NCBI GenBank assembly: GCA_015501055.1
Contig: JADNYV010000186.1
Location: 1-64,000, forward strand
Origin: Mucidula mucida
Lineage: Eukaryota; Basidiomycota; Agaricomycetes; Agaricales; Physalacriaceae
DNA: 64,000 bases
Reading direction: 5' to 3'
The notes below the pieces were generated by a model. The model searched no databases and was not told where the DNA came from. It saw nothing but the letters and a program-made list of their open reading frames with translations. Every line of letters starts with the position of its first letter. Position 1 is the first letter of the stretch. This document shows, piece after piece, positions 56,572 to 64,000 of the stretch. A program made the position numbers and the translations under genes.

Positions 56572-58342
56572 ATGGAGGATGCGGCCCCCAAACCGGTCAA
56601 TATGGCCGTGGAGGCAGAGGACTGGCATCTTCGACACGAACACCGCCGCACCCTCATGCGCTTCGCTCCCTTTCCCCTTCTCGGGACACTTCCCAATGAG
56701 CTTCTCCTCCATATATTCAGCTATCTCCTCTCTGCGGACCTGTATCATGTCGCCTGTACTTGCTGGACATTCTACAACCTATCCGTAAAGGAAATACACA
56801 AGGATGTAACTTTTAACATGGGCAATGAGCGAGTCTTATACAGCTCTCGTATCTGGCGCTTGCGTACGCCCGAGATGGACAGGGTGCCCATAACCCTCAC
56901 CTTGTCCTCTACTAAATCGAACACGTTTGGATCCTTGTATAATCGGTTCCAATCGTTTATATCTCTCAAAAGCCTTATGTTTAGTAACATGGACCTGCTG
57001 GGATCTACGCGCGTGTATGAGGTGCTGCCTCTGTTCCCCAATCTCCGTCGTCTCTCCTTTGTCAAATGCCTTTTACCCCAATGTCCAGCCGCGACAGCAG
57101 CCACTTTTGTGAATCTGCCGATAGAAGAACTCGACATTATTTTCATCACCTGGGAGGCCCCTTCGCCTCCGATGGTGGCGCACTTTGTACAGCACCAGAA
57201 CCACATGCAGATGTGGGCTGCCAATCTGCACGGCATGCAGCACAACCCCCAGGCCGTGGCGATTCCTGGGGGGCAAGCGCATCATCAACCGCACCATGTC
57301 CTCTTGAATCAGCAGGGGGTTCAGCAACCAGCTGTGCCCCATGCCGTGTTACCGGGCCCACCTTTACCGGGGCCGCTTCTACCGACATTCCACTTTGTCC
57401 ACCAGCCCAATCCCGCCAACCTCTTCCACGCGATGCAGGCGGCCCAGTTCCCGGCGCTTCCGGAGGATGCCCTCGTGCGCTTTGGCGCCCTCAATCTAGC
57501 GTCCGCGCCCAACCTTAGAATCCTGCGGTTGGATTGGTCAGACACCATCGCGACGTACGTGTTTAACGAGAACCTGATGCGCCATCCGCCGTGCACGGCG
57601 CGCCTCCACACGCTCGAGCTGCGGGGGCTTGACGAGACCAAGGCCATCGGGGGGAATCTTCACGAATATCTCACGTCGACGACGAGGCTCCTCCGCGAGT
57701 CGCCGCTCCTCGAACGGCTTGGGTTGATGCCAGATACGCGGCTCAAGCGGTTGCCTTTTGACTTTGAGCTCAAGGCTACGCACACGTACCGTGGGCCGCT
57801 AGAGTCGTTTGGGGCGTTTAGGATTGCGGAGACGGTGAGGCATGTGGTGGGGTTGAACGAGATCCACGCGACAAGGTTAGCGGCGTGTTTCCCGATAGGG
57901 CTGCCGCGGGTGGAGAGCGTCGAGCTGAGGTTGCAGGCGTGGGATATCGAGGTTTTGCACTGTGCCGTTTACGCCTTTCCGAGTGTGCGGGACCTGAGGA
58001 TCAAGTACTACGGCGCCGATGAACCTTCGGAGGTTTGTTTATTGACAGCCTTTTTTCGTTAGCCAGCACTGACTTTCATAAAACTCCCAGCACACGTTGG
58101 TGTCTTTCCCTTATGAATTCCTGCCTCGGCTGCCGTCGTTAAGTGTCCTGCACATCTACGGGCTTGGATCCGCACGTCCCAAAGGAAAAGTGTTCAGAGA
58201 TGGGTTTAGATTCATGGGCAAGAAGCTGCGGAATCTTGTGGAAGTGAGACTGCAAGCAGGCGCTGTCTGGAGGCGAGCCAGCGTTCAGGACGACGATTGG
58301 TGTATGCGAATTGACGGGCACGACGCAGACGATAAACTGTAA
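56572..58342 (+). CDS. F-box protein, about 570 aa, two exons
   Basis: Exons 56572-58032 and 58091-58342 join in phase 0 across a 58-bp intron (GTTTGT...CCCAG). The F-box is near residues 40-75: FPLLGTLPNELLLHIFSYLL and LYHVACTCWTFYNLSV. The remainder is leucine-rich (FPNLRRLSFVKCLLPQ; APNLRILRLDWSDT; RLHTLELRGLDE; LPSLSVLHIYGLG). A His/Gln/Pro-rich insert lies between about residues 210 and 285 (GGQAHHQPHHVLLNQQGVQQ). It probably serves as a substrate receptor of an SCF ubiquitin ligase. The frame is clean throughout. Confidence 0.8.
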
Positions 58343-58514
58343 TGTATTAAAACGCATTGTGTAGACGACGAGCTGTACTGATGACTTGGAAATCTGTACA
58401 ACATTACGCTTGTTAATTCTACAGTGGTTATAATGATACAGGATAAATTACAGTTTAGCGTGGCGCACAGGTCTCGTCATCTGATTCCAACGTACAGAAT
58501 TAGTCGTAGCTCTT

Positions 58515-60651
58515 TCATACAACCTCCTTCCTCTCTTCTTCGCTTTTCACTTCCATGGAAGGCCCTCGAACCATCTGTCCAACCTCGGCAGCCTGCATGT
58601 GATCCTTCATTCTGGCTATCACTTTGGCGTGGGCATTCCACGGCCGCACATCGGACGCGAACAACTCGACCATCATCTCCAGCGGAACCTGTTTTGTTTC
58701 CGGTAGCAGGAACTATAGGGCGAAAGCTGTAAGCACACGGTCTACCTCTGTCCACCCAACTTACAAAAATGAAAACCACGGAGCAGACCATGAGACTGGC
58801 GAAGAACAGATACACTCCGTAGTCCATGGCCGCGAACATCTGTGGCGTAAAGCGGGCGACGAGGAAGCTGTATGGAAGAACGATCAGAACGCGGACCCCA
58901 TCCTACTTGAGCTTCTTACGTGAACAGCCAATTCGACGCCGCCATGCAAGCTTGCGTGAACGTGCGGACGTGCTGCGGAAACATTTCAGCGCCGATGACC
59001 CACGGCGTGCCGTTCCACGTGGGCGAGTAGAAGAGCGTCCATATGTAAAAGGCGGCCACGGCACTGCGCCCGCCTGCGTCAACACTTCCGCCAGAGGAGC
59101 CGGAGGGATTAGCGATGGCGATGTAGGCGGCGATGTAGTACATGCTGACGGCGCCGCCCGAAGCGCCGATCATTAGGAGCGGACGGCGGCCGAGCTGGTC
59201 GACGAGGTAGAGGAGCCATGCCATGGCGCAAACGAGCTTGACTAGAATCACAAAATCAACAATATGTCATGGGCGTCCCGATGAAGGACGTACTGATACC
59301 GTACACGCCTGTAGTGAGCAACGACGTGTTCGACCCGGATATACCAATGGACTTGAAGATGGTCGGCCTGTGTTTTTCATCAGCAATGACACGCATAGAG
59401 GAGAGAGCACATACGAGTAATAGTTGATCGCGTTTATACCGGTGGCGTTTTGCCACATGAACAAACTGACACCGAGCAAAAGGCGCTGGATGAGTTTTCT
59501 ATCTGCGAATACCGTCCTGATAGGTCCTAAGAATCCAGCCCCAGCAAGACTTCGCTCGTGCGCGACGGCCGCTTCCATCTCGCTAAACTCCTGCACGATA
59601 AACGGCGCGTCGGATGGGAGATTGCGGAGGTAGCTGAGGTTTCTCAGCGCGTCGCCGTTGCGGTCACGAGTGATGAGGAAACGAGGGGACTCTACGATCA
59701 AGAACGATCCGAGAAAGAGCAGACCACCGGGCTGCACGCCACAGAAATAATGAGGAACCGGAACAGTTACAAGTCGAAAGGGCATACCACAAGCTGAACA
59801 GCGAAAGCTATAAGCCACTGTTTATGACTAGTACCTATATGTTCTGTGACACCATAGTTGATCCAGAAGCCTGCCAGACCTTTTTTAGTAATTCTCCTCA
59901 GCACAAAATCAGAGGGCAGCATACCAACAACACCTCCAATCTGCCAACAGAGCTCGTACATCCCGATGAGGCGTCCACGAATAGCCGGAGGGGCAATTTC
60001 AGCGACGTATATAGGCTGCAGATAATGATCAGGTCAATGCCCCAGTCGAGAAACGCCACACACACAGCCAGATTAGATGCAGCGCCGATGGCTAGTCCTA
60101 CAATCACACGGCCGCCATAGATGATTCCAAGACCGGTAGAGCTTCTACAAAACAATGTCAATCAACAATCCCCAAGGATACATAGATGAAACGCACGATG
60201 CACCCGTCTGCAACGCCGCGCCCAACACAAACACCGCCCCCGCTAGAACCAACCCAAACTTTCTCCCTAAAAAGTACCCAATCGGATACCCGAAAATCGC
60301 GCCAAAAAAGCATCTGGTCAAAGATCATTAGCACACTCTCAACCCAATTACTTGAGAGAGTACACACCCAGCCTGATACATGGACACAATATTTGCATTG
60401 ATCGTGTTCAGCTCCGTCGCGCTCTTCTCATTAAGCCCAAACTCCTCCTTGAACGAGTCCAGCGAAATAGATGTCCCGATGAACGCCGAGTCATATCTAC
60501 CACCACGATCAACTTGTGCAAGTGGACGCGACCAGGAAACGCACCCAATCATCACAGCCGCAAACGTCGCGACGAACGCGTTAAAGTAGACACGCCATGA
60601 GTACACCTCGGGCGGCGTAGGTCGGTCTTCGATGCGCGCGAGCTTGGCCAT
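58515..60651 (-). CDS. MFS sugar/quinate permease (QutD-like), multi-exon
   Basis: The ATG at 60651 opens MAKLARIEDRPTPPEVYSWR, typical of fungal quinate permeases. The first intron joins to MIGYDSAFIGTSISLDSFKE, the family's first membrane helix. Later exons give IIYGGRVIVGLAIGAASNLA, SLYIAEIAPPAIRGRLIG, the signature VESPRFLITRDRNG, WQNATGINAINYYS, VDQLGRRPLLMIGASGG, TPWVIGAEMFPQHVRTF and finally LLPETKQVPLEMMVELFA. Twelve membrane segments are expected in the plasma membrane; it probably imports quinate or sugars by proton symport. At least seven short introns are visible. The C-terminus (PSMEVKSEEERKEVV) ends at TGA 58515-58517. The F-box gene at 56572 converges towards it. Confidence 0.85.
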
Positions 60652-60718
60652 CGATAGTATAAGTATTAGCAGGACTGGAAAAAAAAAGACGGCAAGTGAC
60701 AAAGAAGGGTGTGTCATC

Positions 60719-60726
60719 TTTTTATA
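60719..60726 (-). promoter_or_regulatory. TATA box of the QutD-like gene
   Basis: On the minus strand TATAAAAA stands about 68-75 bp upstream of the ATG at 60651. Confidence 0.5.
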
Positions 60727-60899
60727 GAGAAGGGGGCTCATCTTTGCGGCTGCCCACCCCGCATACCGGTGGTGGGGAGGGATTTTCCGCTCGATTGTAC
60801 CGGGTCGGACTCTCTTGCACCGACGGGCACAGTGATTATAAGCGCTCTGATTGGTGGAAAGAGGAGGAGAGACGATGTTCCGCGGGTTAATCCCCATAT

Positions 60900-63510
60900 T
60901 AACGTGATGCCCGATTGGTGAGTTACCCAGATCTCATTCAAGCGGAAGAAGCCAAAGGCAACGGTCATGCCTACCAAGCTGTAGACAGCAGGAAGAAATC
61001 CTCATAGCTCATCTCATGAGCCGCTGCTGCACAAGGTTGTTGTCAACGTCCGTTGAATGCGAGGCTAGTACGTCATCAAACCACTAATTTGGACTGTTCC
61101 CCACTTCCACCTCAAACAAATTGAGAATCAAGAATCAAATAACATATCATGGCCCTTTCCGCCATTGTAATCATTGAAATGTCCAGTTACATCTTGCTAT
61201 ACTCCTCTATTGCTCTTGCAATATGGTGAGTCTAATGAATTTGACAGCCAATACAGAATCTTTCATCATCTCTCATCTTTCACTTGTTCTCCTTCCTAAA
61301 CTTTGGACTCGTCGCCACAAAATTGACCATGTATTCTATCCCAAACATTATATTCCATAACATGTATAGAAGGAAATCAAGACACACTGTATCCCTTCAC
61401 CGAGCCCAACAATAATGGATGTAGCCTTGTCCGAGAATACAAATGATGCCTAAACTCCTCTTGTGCATATACATTCAACACATGCAGCTCCAAAAATGGT
61501 ATACCCACCCCACCAGCGCGTCCCTTATAGCCACAGATACGTGTATATGCACCTCCCAATACACAACAATAGTATCCCTCCCAGTTAATTTGATTGAAGA
61601 GAGGTAGACAGCTCACCAGGATTAATAACATCCCGTCACCCTGCTCTTGCACTTGCTGAATGCAATCAACAATTGTGCCCTCATAGTTACTCTAAAAGTC
61701 AGCAAACTGCGCCCGTGCTTGTCTGCAACGGCTTTGGCGGTGCAGACAACGTCGAGGACGGTGTCGAGCCATAGATGTGCGCTTGCGTGTGCTGAGGAGG
61801 TTGAGGTTAGGGTTATTGATGAGGAGGATGTTTGGGGGTGGACATGGCTGTTGATAAAGAAGGGAAATGATTTTTGGACGCTTTCCGGGTCAGGAACGGG
61901 CCGGTGTTTTAATAGATAAAGACAAACATATTCATGTATTAGAAATCTACCTGTGTTTGCCGTCCACTAAAATAAACAGAAATGGTGAGCCTTTCATGCC
62001 CGGCTTCTAACATGCACAAACACAGGTGTCTCACTAAAACTGATGTTTGTACTGTCTTGCTCTAATCTGGTGAATTCAACCGCTCTGAACCTTCTTTGTG
62101 TAACTCGCTGTTCCAGTTTGACACAGCTACATAGGAGTCTTAAATGGACATTATTCAGTAAGCATTCTATTTAGCGACTCAATAAGAGACATTGAAATAT
62201 AGCTACCTATACCTTGATGCTTACAATTTCTTAATGCGGGAAGTAGTCTGCTCTTGAATCTCTTCAGCGCACTTGATGTCATAACACAACACAATGTGCT
62301 GTCCTTCCTAAGTGTCCTTAGTTGGCATAAGTTTGGTAAAACTGAAAGGCCCTCTTTGACTGAACAATATCTGATGTATTAATTTAAAGACTATTGATGC
62401 ATCAAGCTGCAAGATTGAAACACTTTGTATAGCATATTATGATCTCTGGACTATTGGTTTCTAGACGAGTCAATAAAGTGGCACTTCTACTATAAGAAGG
62501 AACAGCTACGACATGACAAAGATAGGCAAGGCATTGTATTAATCAATATCACAATCAACAGCCACACTTATGCAATTGTGCTTGTATTTAAGGCAACCCT
62601 ATGTGCCTGTTCAATCCATTAAAGAGATATCATCTGCATCCTACTTGACTTCATCAACAATTTACCATGTTCTTTCTCACTGACCAGCTTGGGCTAAACA
62701 ATGAGCTTCAATCTTGCTACGGCAGATAGGTATGTTATAGTGGTTATTACTATCACTGTGAACATTAAAAAGGATATTGATCATTTATTTGTCATTGTGG
62801 TCTGGATAAATATGTGACATCATCCAATCTTTGAATCATTAGCTGAATGATCCATTTCATCTAATACCTGCTGAATGATGTTGATTAGATGATAATTAGC
62901 CTGTCTGTAAATACTTTTCAGCCAAACTTTACTCAGATATTGTAGTGTATATAAGCAGTACTTTCTTCAGCCCAGGTAACAGTATAAACCTGGCATTGAA
63001 TGACAACAGGTATTATAACTAGCACTAACAACCAACTGTAAGAAAATGAAAGCAACACATCAATGAATAGGTGAGTTATAAAGTTGGCGGGACTGGACAG
63101 GTGCAGAATACCTGCAAATTCAAAACTAAATTATACTAACTACTGAACAGGCTTATATACTCTACATGTATATGCCATAAATAATAATTGGAGGATTACA
63201 TAAGTCAGCGGAAATGGATGCAAGTCGGTGGGTATGACACCAGTGGAGTGCACCGGGATTGGGATGACTGGGAGTCAAGTGCAGCAATGCACTTGATATT
63301 CCAACACCAACCAAACTTCATAAGGCCTAGGCAACCACTTGTGCTGTTAATGCATCATGCACGCACGCTCAAGCGCGAGTATGTGTACAAGGCCAATTTA
63401 AATGGTCTGGGTCTGTGATGTTATCCAGAAATTTTCTAAACTCTGACCACTTTCTCCTTGCTCCTTCTCACATGGAATTCACCAATACTTAAGAACGGAA
63501 GTGCATTCAG
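60900..63510. other. AT-rich, gene-poor region
   Basis: From about 61.1 kb the base composition shifts to clearly AT-rich (TTAATTTAAAG- and TATATAAGCAG-type tracts), unlike the rest of the window. Stops are dense and no gene is supported. It may be old transposon DNA or a heterochromatic or subtelomeric border; the sequence alone does not say. Confidence 0.5.
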
Positions 63511-63514
63511 CAGC

Positions 63515-63795
63515 AAGGACGTGCTACCAGACAAAGACACAAGACCAGACAGAGACACACTACCAGATGAGACGAGAATGCAAGGTTGGATGAGGACATG
63601 CCACTGGTCGAGGACACAACATCAAACAAGGATGCAACACCAAATGAGGACACAATACCGGACGAGGACACAATACTGGATGAGGACACAATACACAACA
63701 CTAGATAAGGACACAAAACCAGGCGGGGACACAATACACAATACTAGATGAGGATGCAAAACCAGGTGAGGCCCCAACACCGAATGAAGAACAAC
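63515..63795 (+). repeat. 18-bp minisatellite
   Basis: About 14 imperfect units approximating GAGGACACAAYACCRGAY, some extended by 7 bp. In one frame they encode hexapeptides such as PDKDTR and PDRDTL. The array lies inside a 97-residue open frame (63458-63751), which shifts between units and is probably not a gene. Confidence 0.8.
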
Positions 63796-64000
63796 AATGA
63801 CAGCAGCCAGGATACGGTGCCAACAAGGATACAGCAGGTGCAACCCGGACAATAACAATGGCTACAATGCGCGCATTAACAATAGCAAAGAGGATTTAAC
63901 AGCAGGCACAACTATAACAAGGCACGGCCGCAACCACAAGGAGAGATAACAACAGTGGCAAAGCACAACCTCAAAACCCCGACAAAAGCAGCCACTTCTT
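63796..64000. other. ACA/GCA-rich low-complexity DNA
   Basis: Continues the minisatellite region with irregular ACAACA-, GGCACA- and AGCAGC-type motifs up to the window edge. Confidence 0.55.

Noticed and set aside
57066..57518. 150-aa frame inside the second F-box gene
   Set aside because: Out-of-frame shadow within a GC-rich, His/Pro-rich part of the F-box exon.
63458..63751. Repeat protein gene
   Set aside because: The frame is a by-product of an 18-bp unit (a multiple of three); 7-bp extended units change the phase, and there is no promoter or splice support.
63515..63795. CRISPR-like array
   Set aside because: Units are adjacent 18-mers without unique spacers, in a fungal nuclear context; it is a minisatellite.

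Overview
The window looks like nuclear DNA of a filamentous basidiomycete, most likely an Agaricomycete. Genes are cut by many short GT-AG introns (about 45-58 bp). There is a FunK1-type fungal kinase, two large F-box proteins, a GH76 mannanase-like enzyme, a QutD-like quinate/sugar permease, TEA and HMG-box transcription factors, and a Ty3/gypsy chromovirus. I see no rRNA, tRNA or CRISPR array. All assignments come from reading the translations; no database search was run.

Layout. At 0.5-4.6 kb are a GH76 gene and a coiled-coil gene (+). At 5.4-10.3 kb (-) lies arm 1 of an inverted segmental duplication, holding a P450 fragment and an apparently intact FunK1 kinase gene. At 10.9-18.1 kb is a complete 7.1-kb LTR retrotransposon (-) with a 5-bp target duplication, inserted just behind the stop of a 5'-truncated pirin-like gene. 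At 18.7-25 kb are a small terminal-inverted-repeat element, two unidentified genes and an EngB-family GTPase gene (-). At 25.6-34.4 kb are two units (A and B), each bracketed by inverted copies of the same ~300-450 bp repeat (called X here) and each carrying a copy of the same unrecognised multi-exon gene. At 36.5-49.9 kb is the main conserved-gene block (+): an HMG-box factor, an F-box protein, a GRAM-TBC-EF-hand RabGAP and a TEA-domain factor. At 50.2-56.1 kb (+) is arm 2 of the inverted duplication, with a decayed FunK1 copy and a full-length but broken P450. At 56.6-60.7 kb are a second F-box gene (+) and the QutD-like permease (-). From about 61 kb to the end the DNA is AT-rich and gene-poor and finishes in an 18-bp minisatellite.

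The most interesting points are these. (1) The chromovirus appears to self-prime: 12 nt at its primer-binding site are complementary to an LTR segment starting 32 nt downstream of a TATA box, as in Tf1. (2) Its gag is tandemly duplicated with a ~30-bp inverted scrap of its own pol at the junction, and the gag copies differ more than the LTRs do. (3) Units A and B may be an undescribed gene-carrying mobile element. (4) The FunK1-P450 duplication forms inverted arms about 40 kb apart. (5) Several otherwise well-preserved genes share apparent single-base deletions at short homopolymers, which suggests either consensus errors or recent decay and should be settled before anything is called a pseudogene.
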